Assembly: GCA_965242795.1 (NCBI GenBank)
Contig: OZ251505.1
Span: forward strand, 1,674,001 to 1,738,000
DNA: 64,000 nt
Source of the DNA: Bin18 sp965242795
GTDB taxonomy: Bacteria > Desulfobacterota > Binatia > Bin18
Direction of reading: 5' to 3'
Every line of letters starts with the position of its first letter. Position 1 is the first letter of the stretch. Both the position numbers and the translations under genes were made by a program. The notes under the pieces were generated by a model. It saw only the letters and a list, made by a program, of their open reading frames with translations, did not search any database and had not been told where the DNA came from. Of this stretch, positions 26,059 to 34,314 are shown piece after piece.

Positions 26059-26559
26059 TTAGCCGCCGTAAAAGACTTTTTCGCCCAGGTCGGCCATGTG
26101 CAGGGTGGCCAAATCGGCGCGACCGTCGGGCTGCTTCTGAACGACGGCGTTGACGACTTTTCCGACGAAGATCGAATGGTCGCCATTCTCCACGGTCTGT
26201 TCCACCGTACATTCGACGTACGCCGGGACGCTGTGCAGAACCGGCGCCCCCGTGCTGCCCGCGCTGTACGCCTCGCCGTTGATCTTGTCGCCGTCCTTCT
26301 CGACCGGCTTGAAAAACGCGAAGGCGGGGCCCTGCTGCCCCTTCCCCAGAATGTTGAGGGCGAACGCACCAGCCTTCTTGACGAGTTCGTGCGCGCCCGA
26401 GTCGGCCTTGACGCCGACCACGACCAGCGGGGGCTCGAACGCCGTCTGGGTGACCCAGTTGACGGTCGCCGCGGCGATCTCCCCATCTTTTTCGGCGGTC
26501 AGGACGTACAACCCGTACGGGATCATGCGCAGGGCGGTTTTCTTTGCGTCGGCATCCAT
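26059..26559 (-). CDS. Flavin reductase-like FMN-binding protein
   Basis: A 166-residue protein of the flavin reductase/FMN-binding split-barrel group: YGLYVLTAEKDGEIAAATVN, WVTQTAFEPPLVVVGVKADS, FALNILGKGQQGPAFAFFKP and ECTVEQTVENGDHSIFVGKV. Relatives reduce free flavin with NAD(P)H for two-component monooxygenases, or serve as FMN proteins. An HpaB/AbfD-family gene lies 600 bases away on the other strand and might be a partner, but nothing shows they are co-regulated. Confidence 0.88.
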   Translation of the reverse strand: MDADAKKTALRMIPYGLYVLTAEKDGEIAAATVNWVTQTAFEPPLVVVGVKADSGAHELVKKAGAFALNILGKGQQGPAFAFFKPVEKDGDKINGEAYSAGSTGAPVLHSVPAYVECTVEQTVENGDHSIFVGKVVNAVVQKQPDGRADLATLHMADLGEKVFYGG

Positions 26560-26635
26560 AGTGCGGTTCCTTTACTTGCGGAGACGGCGTCCGCCGGGAT
26601 TGTGGACCGGCGCTTTGTAGCCTTCCACAGACCGA

Positions 26636-26678
26636 CGTTCAAGCCGGGCTGCTCTCCGGGAGCATCCCGGTTTGAACG
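26636..26678. repeat. Long inverted repeat downstream of DUF309 gene
   Basis: Arms CGTTCAAGCCGGG (26636-26648) and CCCGGTTTGAACG (26666-26678) pair over 13 bases with one G-T pair, and enclose a nested GCTC/GAGC hairpin. It lies between the convergent-side end of the DUF309 gene and the start of the flavin reductase gene, both on the minus strand. It has no T-run. It may be a factor-dependent terminator or a REP-type unit. Confidence 0.6.
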
Positions 26679-26722
26679 TGCCGGACATATCAAAAGGCCG
26701 AGGCGAGCGTCCGGGCCGCCGT

Positions 26723-27094
26723 TCAGTCGGTCGGGTGAATCCGCGGCGCTTTCCAGCGTTCGACCAGTCCGACGCCGGGAGTCGGATCGGCCTTCAGGTC
26801 CTGAACGCGCCGATCCACGTCGTTGTACAGGCGCGCCACGTCGATGCCTTGCGCTTCCGGACGAAAGTCTTCCAGCCGCATGAGCGCCTGCGTCCACAGA
26901 TTGACCGCGCCCTGGCCGCCCCCGCGGTGAAACCACAGATGCAGGCCGGTGGAGAGGCGAATCAACGCCTCGTACAGCGCCTTGTCCGGCACGTCGGCCT
27001 CGCGCCAGATCTCTTCCAGAAGCTGATGACAATCGAAGTAGGCGCGCCGGTTGAACAGCCGGACGGCCTCCTTGAGCTTCGGGGACATGGTCAT
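26723..27094 (-). CDS. DUF309 family protein
   Basis: About 123 residues from ATG 27094 (an ATG two codons later is equally possible). It matches the small helical DUF309 family: LKEAVRLFNRRAYFDCHQLL, then EEIWREADVPDKALYEALIR and a GLHLWFHRGGGQGAVNLW segment with conserved Glu/His/Trp. The function is not established. It starts about 50 bases from the HpaB/AbfD-like gene on the opposite strand, so 27095-27143 must hold two divergent promoters, though no clear -35/-10 pair stands out. Confidence 0.85.
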   Translation of the reverse strand: MTMSPKLKEAVRLFNRRAYFDCHQLLEEIWREADVPDKALYEALIRLSTGLHLWFHRGGGQGAVNLWTQALMRLEDFRPEAQGIDVARLYNDVDRRVQDLKADPTPGVGLVERWKAPRIHPTD

Positions 27095-27143
27095 TATGAA
27101 AGGGGCCGCAGCGCGAACATCAACCGAATCGGGGGAGCATCCT

Positions 27144-28595
27144 ATGCCGCTACGTACGGTCAAGCAATACAAAGACAGTCTGCGGGACGACCGCCTGGTG
27201 TACTTCCGGGGCGAACGGGTGGCCGACGTGACCCGGCATCCTCTCATTCAAACCGCCATAGACCACGAGGCGACCGACTATCGGCTGATGCACGACCCGG
27301 AGTTCCGGGATCTGGCCGTGGTGCCCCATCTCGATACCGGGGAGGAGATGAGCCGCTACTTCCTGCCGCCGCAGAACGCGGACCAACTTCTCAAGCGCAG
27401 CCAGTTGATCGAAACCGCGGCGCGCGAAGGAGGCACCCTGGTCGTGCTCGCCAAGGTGGTCGGTAGCGACGCCCTGTTCGGCCTGCTGCGGACGGCCCGG
27501 AAGATGGACGCTGCGTTAGGCACGGCCTATGCTGAACGGGTCAAAGCGTTCTACGATTATTGTTGTACCGAGGACGTCAGTTTCGCCCTGGCCCAGACCG
27601 ACACCAAGGGCGACCGGTCGCTGCGTCCCTCGGAACAGGCCGACCCGGATCTGTACTTGCGTATCGTCGAAGAGCGGCCCGACGGCATCGTCGTGCGCGG
27701 GGCCAAGGTGCACACCTCGAACACCACCCACGCCAACGAGATGATCGTCCTGCCGACGCGCGCCATGGGCGAAGACGACCGAGATTACGCAGTGTCGTTC
27801 GCGATTCCGCTCGACACCACGGGCGTCAAACTGCTGATGAGCGGTTACGGTTCCTACACCCAGCGCAACCGCTTCGACCATCCGGTCAGTTCCGCGGTGA
27901 AGATGACGGAGACCCTGACCATCTTCGATGACGTGTTCGTCCCCAAGGACCGGATTTTCCTACAAGGCGAATGGCAGTTCGCCGGCCCGCTGGCGCTGTC
28001 GTTCGTCGAGTACCACCGCCTGACGGCCATTTCTTACAAACTGCCGTTTCTGGACCTGCTGGCCGGTGCCGGCCGGCTGATGGCCGAATACAACGGCATC
28101 GAAAAGGCCGCGCACGTCAAGGAGAAACTGTTCTGGCTCGCCAGCTACGCCGAGACGACGCGCGCGCTGACGCACATGGCGTGCATGAAAGCGCGCCCCA
28201 CCGACCTGGGCATGGTGATTCCCGACCCGCCGACCGTCAACATCGCCAAGCACCACTTCGCCGCGGACTTCCACCAAGCCCTGTCCTACGTTCAGGACTT
28301 GGCCGGCGGCATCCTCGTGACCGCGCCCGCGGTCGAGGACCTGCGCAGCGAAGAGACCGGCCCGCTGGTCGAAAAATACCTGACCGGCAAAAAGGGCACC
28401 TCCGGCAAGGAGCGTTTACAGGTCATCAATCTGATCCAGGACATCACCACTTCGGACTTCGGCGGCTACAACGCAGTGCTGGCGCTGCACGCCGAGGGCT
28501 CCATGGAAGCCGAGAAGATGCAGCTTTACCGCGAATACGACTGGCAGCGCGTGCGCGACTACGCCGGCAAGATGGCGCGGCTGGGGAAGGAGTAG
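27144..28595 (+). CDS. HpaB/4-hydroxybutyryl-CoA dehydratase-family protein lacking the Fe-S cysteines
   Basis: A 483-residue member of the 4-hydroxyphenylacetate 3-monooxygenase (HpaB) superfamily, started at ATG 27144 behind GGGGGAG. Blocks include RLVYFRGERVADVTRHPLIQ, KGDRSLRPSEQADPDLYLRI, GAKVHTSNTTHANEMIVLPT and VQDLAGGILVTAPAVEDLR. The C-terminal blocks look more like 4-hydroxybutyryl-CoA dehydratase (AbfD) than HpaB. However, the AbfD cluster cysteines (Cys99, Cys103, Cys299 in Clostridium) appear as non-cysteine here (VVGSDAL region; NIAKHHF). It therefore probably works as a flavin enzyme without [4Fe-4S]. Reaction and substrate are unknown. Confidence 0.82.
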   Translation: MPLRTVKQYKDSLRDDRLVYFRGERVADVTRHPLIQTAIDHEATDYRLMHDPEFRDLAVVPHLDTGEEMSRYFLPPQNADQLLKRSQLIETAAREGGTLVVLAKVVGSDALFGLLRTARKMDAALGTAYAERVKAFYDYCCTEDVSFALAQTDTKGDRSLRPSEQADPDLYLRIVEERPDGIVVRGAKVHTSNTTHANEMIVLPTRAMGEDDRDYAVSFAIPLDTTGVKLLMSGYGSYTQRNRFDHPVSSAVKMTETLTIFDDVFVPKDRIFLQGEWQFAGPLALSFVEYHRLTAISYKLPFLDLLAGAGRLMAEYNGIEKAAHVKEKLFWLASYAETTRALTHMACMKARPTDLGMVIPDPPTVNIAKHHFAADFHQALSYVQDLAGGILVTAPAVEDLRSEETGPLVEKYLTGKKGTSGKERLQVINLIQDITTSDFGGYNAVLALHAEGSMEAEKMQLYREYDWQRVRDYAGKMARLGKE

Positions 28596-28663
28596 GAAAG
28601 CCGGTTTCCCCTCTACTTCCTGTTCGAACTTTGAGGCAAAGCCCGCTTGACCGGGGAAGGGCA
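28596..28663. other. Gap before truncated paralogue
   Basis: Contains no recognisable signal-peptide codons for the downstream frame, although its paralogue at 29523 has one. The likely deletion or recombination end lies here. Confidence 0.35.
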
Positions 28664-29419
28664 TTGTATAGGGGCCGCTATTCTCTACAGGCTCAGGACA
28701 CGGTTTCGCCCCCTGCATCTCGGGCGAAAATCGTCGCTTTGCTCAATCTCTCCCCGTGGCAAAGTTGGGAGCATTTGTTCTGCGACCGGACGGCGCCGGC
28801 GTGCAGCGTCACGTTCTGGTGCCGGCAGCAGACAGGCGATCCGGTAACATGGGAAGTCACTGTGGAGGCGGGCCGGATTTTCGCGTACTGGCCGAACAAG
28901 ATGGAAGCCGGCAGCCCCGCGGACTTGCAAGCTGCGCTGATAAATGCCGGGTTGCCCACGGACGATGCGCGGCGGCGGACGACGTGCATCGTGCGCAGCA
29001 ACGATCCGGTCGAGGCGCGCGCCTACACATACATCGGCGGCCTGATTGTTCCCGTGGCGAACGTGAAGACTCCCATAGGGTCCGCAGACTTTGCCCCGAC
29101 CGACCCAAACGCAGTTTACGAGTTTCTGGTCGGAAAGCGGCTTCAATGGGACGATCCACAGCGAGGCTATTCCGACTTCGACGCAGTGGGGCGATTCCGC
29201 CAGACCACCCCTGACGGCACGTTTCCTGGCAGTTACACCTACGAGAAGACGGGGCCGAACAGGGGGACCGGCACATTGAACTACGACGGCGTGGATCTGA
29301 CCTGCACGGTCCATTACGTTTACACGTCCCCGACTAGCGGTTCGGGAACCTTCAGTTGCAGCGACGGAAGAAGCGGCGGTCTCGCCAACTGGTGGATTGT
29401 CGGGACTCCCACAGAATGA
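28664..29419 (+). CDS. Truncated copy of the SYTYxNTG-domain secreted protein (signal peptide missing)
   Basis: The frame from TTG 28664 to 29419 codes for about 251 residues that align closely with the N-terminal 260 residues of the next gene: NLSPWQSWEHLFCDRTAPAC, SVTFWCRQQTGDPVTWEVTV, GLPTDDARRRTTCIVRSNDP, GSYTYEKTGPNRGTGTLNYD. DNA similarity is high, so the pair is a recent tandem duplication. The copy begins with LQAQD, which matches the signal-peptidase end (VEAQD) of the paralogue, but the hydrophobic part is absent. It also lacks the PPC repeats. It is either a relic or a cytoplasmic fragment. Confidence 0.6.
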   Translation: MYRGRYSLQAQDTVSPPASRAKIVALLNLSPWQSWEHLFCDRTAPACSVTFWCRQQTGDPVTWEVTVEAGRIFAYWPNKMEAGSPADLQAALINAGLPTDDARRRTTCIVRSNDPVEARAYTYIGGLIVPVANVKTPIGSADFAPTDPNAVYEFLVGKRLQWDDPQRGYSDFDAVGRFRQTTPDGTFPGSYTYEKTGPNRGTGTLNYDGVDLTCTVHYVYTSPTSGSGTFSCSDGRSGGLANWWIVGTPTE

Positions 29420-29522
29420 AGGCCGGATCTTCTCGACGATGAGAAAGGCCGACGTCGCTGCGCGCCGCCCTGACACACTGGCGGTGACGTTCGGAACCGA
29501 ACGAGTAGGGAGACAGACCGCC

Positions 29523-31742
29523 ATGCCGAAGAGAGTCGTCGCGTTTGTGCTCGTGACGTTGCTGTGGGACGTCGGAGTCGAGGCACAGGACGAACCCGAA
29601 GTCCCGTTTGTACTGCCGCCTCCGAAGGTCGCCGCCGCCCTCAATCTTTCCCCGTCGCAAAGCTGGGTGCACTTGTTCTGTGACCGGACGGCGCCGGCAT
29701 GCAGCGTCACGTTCTGGTGCGGGCAGCAGACGGGAAACCCGGTGACGTGGAACGTTGAGGTGGAGGCGGGCCGGATATTCACGTACTACCCGGGCAAGAC
29801 GGACACCGATGGGAACACCGCCAACCTTGAAGCCGTACTGGACGCGGAAGGCTTGACCCCGGACGAGGCACGTCGTCGGACGACCTGCATCGTCCGCAGC
29901 AACGACCCGATCGAAGCGCGTGCCTACACGCCCCTCGGCCCTGCGGGTGGGATTGTCCCCGTGGCGAATCAGGGCGGGACCTCTGCGGTGACCAGATACG
30001 CCCCGATAGACCAATCCGCGTTCGACATGCGCTTTATCGGAAAGCGTATGGAGTGGGCTCTTCCCGACGGGAGATCGCACGATACCACCGCGGCGGGGCG
30101 CTTCCAGCAGACCACCGAAGACGGGACTACATCGCCGGGGAGCTACACATACGAGAACACGGGACCGAATACGGGAACCATCACGACGACATACGATGAC
30201 GGCGCCCAGACTTGTACGATCGGCATTGTCTTCAACTCGCCGACCGGCGGCACCGGAACCTGGACGTGTAGCGACGGGAGTAGCCGTGGCCCGGCCAATT
30301 GGCGAGTCGTCGAGATTCCCGTGGAACCGGTCGGACATCCGACCGTGTCCCAATCGGCAACCGCCGTCGGCATCGATTCCGTCACCCTGGCCGAACTGCA
30401 AAACGGCGAGGCCGATTATTACCGTATCGACGTCACCCGGAGCGGCACGTTGACCGTGCATACGGAAGGCACCGTGGATACCGTCGGGGTCTTCTCTCCG
30501 CTGGACAACGCCTGGTTCAGTCGGGACGACAACGGCGGAAGCGGCGAGAATTTCCGGATTACTCAACAGGTCACGCCTGGGACGTGTATCGTAGCGGTAC
30601 GGGGGGCGTACGAGGGGGATGTGGGCCGGTATGCGTTCCATGTCGCGTTTTCATCGGAAGCCGGCAGGAACACGCCGCGCATCATCCCGGTCATCGTCGG
30701 CGCCAACTCCATAACCGCCGGCGAGTTGGCCGATGGAGCCGTGGCCTATTACCGGGTCGAGGTTCCCCAAGCCGGTGCGTTGGCGATCAGGGCGGACAGT
30801 GACACGGACACGGTCGGGGTTCTCTGGCCGGGCAACCGCACGCCACTGGAGAACGAATGGACGAACAGTTGGGACGACGACGGGTATGATCGGTACGAGA
30901 ATTTTCAGATCGCGGAACGGGTATCGGCCGGGACCTATTTCGTGGCGGTGTCGGAATACGTCGGAGCTTACGGATACTCGGACGGTTACGATGAAGACTA
31001 CACGTTGTACCTGCACTACGCGGCGACCGGCGCTGCCGAACAGGGAAACTCCATCCTTGAACGGGCGAGAAGCGTTGCGCCGAATTCCGATACGCCCGGC
31101 GTGTTGGCGGGGTCCCAGCCCGACTATTATCGGATCGAAGTTCCCGGATCGGGCACCCTGACGGTCGAGACGACCGGCGACACCGAGACCTACGGGATGC
31201 TTTCCCCGTTGAGCAACGAGTGGTTCAGCCCGGCTGGGGGTGGAGGCGATTTCGGCTATACCTACGATGCCGAGAGGGGCACCTTTGTCCAAGGGGATTA
31301 CCGCGGCGAGGGTTTCGAAATCGGCCAGTCGGTCTCGGCCGGGACGTACATCGTAGCGGTAGTTGGCGCATACGACGATACCGGCCCCTACAACCTGCGC
31401 GTCCGATTCTCGTCGGGCAGACCCACTAGCGTTCGCATAACACCGGTCCCGATAGCTCCCAATTCCACCACCAGTGGAAGCCCGAGGGCCAGCTACTACC
31501 GGATAGCTGTTCCGCGGGCAGGCACGCTGACACTCTCGACCACAGGGAGCAACGGCACGGTTGGGTTGTTGCTCCCTGGAAATCGAACACCGCTGGACAA
31601 CGGATGGCTGCTCAGTTGGGACGATGGCAATCGTGGAGATTTCCGGATTGTCGAACGCGTTTCCGCCGGAACGTATCTCGTCATCGTCAGCGAGAAGCGT
31701 GGACTGCCGTACACCTTCCAATCGAGTTTCGATCCTTCGTGA
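29523..31742 (+). CDS. Secreted protein with N-terminal SYTYxNTG domains and four PPC-type beta repeats
   Basis: A 739-residue exported protein. The signal peptide is MPKRVVAFVLVTLLWDVGVE, cut before AQDE. Residues 24 to about 265 hold two Cys-containing beta modules: SWVHLFCDRTAPACSVTFWC and later GSYTYENTGPNTGTITTTYD with TWTCSDGSS. From about 273 on there are four repeats of the bacterial pre-peptidase C-terminal (PPC) type, each with YYRI(D/E)V-x-GTL and VSAGTY(I/F)VAV (about 273-380, 388-503, 513-633, 638-739). PPC domains usually sit on secreted proteases or adhesins; no catalytic domain is seen here. A hairpin terminator follows. Likely cell-surface or extracellular binding protein. 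Confidence 0.8.
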   Translation: MPKRVVAFVLVTLLWDVGVEAQDEPEVPFVLPPPKVAAALNLSPSQSWVHLFCDRTAPACSVTFWCGQQTGNPVTWNVEVEAGRIFTYYPGKTDTDGNTANLEAVLDAEGLTPDEARRRTTCIVRSNDPIEARAYTPLGPAGGIVPVANQGGTSAVTRYAPIDQSAFDMRFIGKRMEWALPDGRSHDTTAAGRFQQTTEDGTTSPGSYTYENTGPNTGTITTTYDDGAQTCTIGIVFNSPTGGTGTWTCSDGSSRGPANWRVVEIPVEPVGHPTVSQSATAVGIDSVTLAELQNGEADYYRIDVTRSGTLTVHTEGTVDTVGVFSPLDNAWFSRDDNGGSGENFRITQQVTPGTCIVAVRGAYEGDVGRYAFHVAFSSEAGRNTPRIIPVIVGANSITAGELADGAVAYYRVEVPQAGALAIRADSDTDTVGVLWPGNRTPLENEWTNSWDDDGYDRYENFQIAERVSAGTYFVAVSEYVGAYGYSDGYDEDYTLYLHYAATGAAEQGNSILERARSVAPNSDTPGVLAGSQPDYYRIEVPGSGTLTVETTGDTETYGMLSPLSNEWFSPAGGGGDFGYTYDAERGTFVQGDYRGEGFEIGQSVSAGTYIVAVVGAYDDTGPYNLRVRFSSGRPTSVRITPVPIAPNSTTSGSPRASYYRIAVPRAGTLTLSTTGSNGTVGLLLPGNRTPLDNGWLLSWDDGNRGDFRIVERVSAGTYLVIVSEKRGLPYTFQSSFDPS

Positions 31743-31790
31743 GCTCGAGAGATCGAACCCGAAGAGAAGGTGTCGGACGGAAGATCATAA

Positions 31791-31820
31791 GGGGGAAGGA
31801 GCGATGGTGCTCCTTCCCCC
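31791..31820. terminator. Strong hairpin between convergent genes
   Basis: GGGGGAAGGAGC (31791-31802) pairs with GCTCCTTCCCCC (31809-31820) around GATGGT. It directly abuts the end of vapC (31821) and follows the PPC protein gene by about 50 bases, so it can serve both strands. There is no long T-run on either side. Confidence 0.6.
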
Positions 31821-32231
31821 TCAGCCGAGGAAACTTTTTGCCTTGAGAGATGGAACGACCGAGGCGATGCGCTCGAAGTCCCGGTCATGATGCAGCAATA
31901 TCTTTCTGGATTCCAAGGCGCACGCTGCAATTAGACAGTCCGCGGTCGAACGCACGGTGACGCCGCGGCGCCGGCAGTCCATGTAGATGCGGGCCGCGGC
32001 GGCGTGGCCGTCGGTCAGGTCGCGAAACGAGTAGAAGATCTGTCCGCTGAAATAACTGTGCAACCGGTCGAACGCCGCGGCATCGCGCGCCCCCTGGAGA
32101 ATCTCCATGTAGATCAGGTGCGTGATGCCGACGGCGAGAGGATTATCCAGCAACTCCCGCAAGAACGCGACGTGCGCGCCCTCCCGGCCGCGGATGTAGT
32201 CCACCCACACCGAGGTATCTACGAGGTACAT
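31821..32231 (-). CDS. vapC: VapC-type PIN-domain ribonuclease toxin
   Basis: A 136-residue PIN-domain protein. The acidic residues expected at the Mg/Mn site are present: Asp5 in LVDTSVW, Glu43 in IYMEIL, and the Asp residues in TADCLIAACAL and HHDRDFERIA. It should cut RNA unless bound by VapB. The antitoxin gene lies six bases upstream on the same strand, antitoxin first, as in standard vapBC. Both genes look intact. Confidence 0.92.
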   Translation of the reverse strand: MYLVDTSVWVDYIRGREGAHVAFLRELLDNPLAVGITHLIYMEILQGARDAAAFDRLHSYFSGQIFYSFRDLTDGHAAAARIYMDCRRRGVTVRSTADCLIAACALESRKILLHHDRDFERIASVVPSLKAKSFLG

Positions 32232-32237
32232 GCCGCG

Positions 32238-32441
32238 TCAGGCCCTCGTGGCGCGGAGGGGTTTGTGGTCGTATTCCGGGTCGAGGAGACGCGAGCCCTC
32301 CAATTCGCGCAGGTCGAGACGCTTGCGATACTCGACGAATTCCGTCAGCGCTTGGTGGACGAGCTCTCTCTTGGTCGGGATGTGGCTCAACTCTTGCGCC
32401 TCCCGGACGAGCTCGGCATCAAGGTTGATATTGGTTCTCAT
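32238..32441 (-). CDS. vapB: VapB-type antitoxin
   Basis: A 67-residue protein that starts MRTNINLDAELVREAQELSH and has the ribbon-helix-helix-like VapB N-terminus (TNI.LD..L..EA), the KRELVHQALTEFVEYRKRLD helix and the toxin-binding tail RELEGSRLLDPEYDHKPLRA. It should bind VapC and repress its own promoter. The stretch upstream (32442-32520) is AT-richer and includes ATGTGCATGTTGATGTGTAT, a plausible operator/promoter region. Confidence 0.9.
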   Translation of the reverse strand: MRTNINLDAELVREAQELSHIPTKRELVHQALTEFVEYRKRLDLRELEGSRLLDPEYDHKPLRATRA

Positions 32442-32673
32442 GGCCGCACCTCCTAATGTGCATGTTGATGTGTATAAACGATCGGGTGCGATGCGTCAAG
32501 ACGCGGGCTCCGATTTTTCAGCCGCTTTGACGTACCGGAAAAACTAACGATCAGTCGTCCTTGAACCCGACCGGCTCTTGTGGCGGTATGGGCAATTTCG
32601 CCCTTTGCGCCGTGACCGGATTCCTATATCAGGGGCGGGTCAGCAAGGTTCTCGGATTGACGGGGAGGGCGCT

Positions 32674-34266
32674 ATGAATCGTTTTGCAGAAAACCCGCAA
32701 CTACAGGCCGCGGAGGGATGGCGGCTGGCGCGACTGAGTACGCCGAGCGCGTTGTTCGGCGCGAACGGAATGCGGCTGGGGCCGGACGGCCGGCTGTACG
32801 TGGTGCAAGCGTTCGGCAGCCAAGTCAGCGCGCTGGATGTCGAGAGCGGCGCGTGCCAGACCATCGCCGAGGTCGGCGGTCCGATCGTGGCGCCCGATGA
32901 CATCGCGTTCGACTCGCACGATGTGATGTACGTCACCGAGGTGATGAACGGGCGCGTCAGCGCACGCTCCCCGAATGGCGAGGTGCGCGTGATTGCCGAC
33001 GACGTCCCCGCGGCCAACGGTATTACTGCGCATCAGGATCGCTTGTTCATGGACGAGTGCCGGCCCGGGGGCCGGCTGTTCGAGTTATACCCCGACGGTC
33101 GGGCGCCGCGGGTGATTGCCGACAATCTGCCGTTGCCCAACGCGCTGTCGCTGGGTCCTGACGGCAATCTCTATTTCCCTCAGATAGCCGCGGGCGAAAT
33201 CTGGCGCGTTTCGCCGGATGGCGGCGCGCCGGAACGGTTCTTCGACGGCTTGGCGGTGCCGACCGCGGTCAAGTTCGATACGAACGGCTTGCTGACGACC
33301 ACGCAGGCGGCCAGCGGAGAAATCGCCAAGATCGACATCCAGAGCCGGGAGAAGACGCTCGTAACGACGGTGCGGCGGGGCATCGATAATCTGGAAATCT
33401 CTCGGGACAACCGGCTTTTCATTTCGTATTTCATCGACGGCGGCGTGGCCGAGATTCAGGCCGACGGGTCCGAGCGCGTGCTCGTGCCAGCCGGTCTGCT
33501 GGGGCCGTTCGGCATTACGGTGGCCGGCAACGGCAGGGTCTATGCGGCCGATGGGATGAGCATGATCGAGGTCGCCTCGGACGGCAGCGTCGGCCGGCCG
33601 ACCATGTTTACCCAGGAAGGCTATCCGGGATTCATCCGCGGCATTGCCGCGGGCGCGGATGGCAACGTGTTCGCGACGACGTCGGCTGGTGACGTCGTCC
33701 AGTACGATTTCACCACGCGCACGGCGCAAACCTGGGCCGGCGAACTCAACGAGTTGTACAGCTTGGCCGCGGCACCGGACGGCAGCGTGGTGGTGGCCGA
33801 GGGCGGCGAGGGACGCCTGTTGCGCGTCAACGCCGACGGGAACGTCACCGTGCTGGCCCGTAATCTGGGTCGTCCGACGGGAGTCGCCGTAGCCGGCGAC
33901 GGGAGTTGCTACGTCAGCGAGCCGGACAACGGTCGCGTGTCGCAGGTGAACGGCGGGACGACGACGGTCGTCGATGGGTTGACGTCACCGCAAGGATTGG
34001 CGCTGCTCGGCGATCGACTGTTGATTCTGGACGCGGGGAGCAAAGAGTTGCTGGCGGTCTCGCTCGCGACGCGCGAACGCTCCAGCTTGGCATCGGGATT
34101 GCCGGTGGGTGCCCAGCCCGGTGTGACGCCCAAGCCTCTGAACGGCATCGTCGGGCTGATTCCCGGTCCGCTCACGCCGTTTTCCGGCGTGGCGGTCGGC
34201 GGTGACGGGACAGTGTACGTTGCCGCGGACGGCGAGGGGAGCGTGTTGACGCTGACCCGGGCGTAG
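32674..34266 (+). CDS. SMP-30/NHL-type beta-propeller protein
   Basis: A 530-residue protein made of about ten to twelve short beta-propeller blades of the type 'GPDGRLYVVQ...V..LD..SG' (e.g. GMRLGPDGRLYVVQAFGSQV, then NALSLGPDGNLYFPQIAAGE, GVAVAGDGSCYVSEPDNGRV). It starts at ATG 32674 behind GGGGAGGGCGC. The sequence resembles SMP-30/gluconolactonase/strictosidine-synthase-like propellers. A calcium-dependent lactonase is one option, a binding scaffold another. No signal peptide is evident. It appears to be transcribed alone. Confidence 0.8.
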   Translation: MNRFAENPQLQAAEGWRLARLSTPSALFGANGMRLGPDGRLYVVQAFGSQVSALDVESGACQTIAEVGGPIVAPDDIAFDSHDVMYVTEVMNGRVSARSPNGEVRVIADDVPAANGITAHQDRLFMDECRPGGRLFELYPDGRAPRVIADNLPLPNALSLGPDGNLYFPQIAAGEIWRVSPDGGAPERFFDGLAVPTAVKFDTNGLLTTTQAASGEIAKIDIQSREKTLVTTVRRGIDNLEISRDNRLFISYFIDGGVAEIQADGSERVLVPAGLLGPFGITVAGNGRVYAADGMSMIEVASDGSVGRPTMFTQEGYPGFIRGIAAGADGNVFATTSAGDVVQYDFTTRTAQTWAGELNELYSLAAAPDGSVVVAEGGEGRLLRVNADGNVTVLARNLGRPTGVAVAGDGSCYVSEPDNGRVSQVNGGTTTVVDGLTSPQGLALLGDRLLILDAGSKELLAVSLATRERSSLASGLPVGAQPGVTPKPLNGIVGLIPGPLTPFSGVAVGGDGTVYVAADGEGSVLTLTRA

Positions 34267-34314
34267 GCGTGGTGGAACGTTCTGACCGGTTCGCTTGCGG
34301 GTGGCCTTCCGGTG

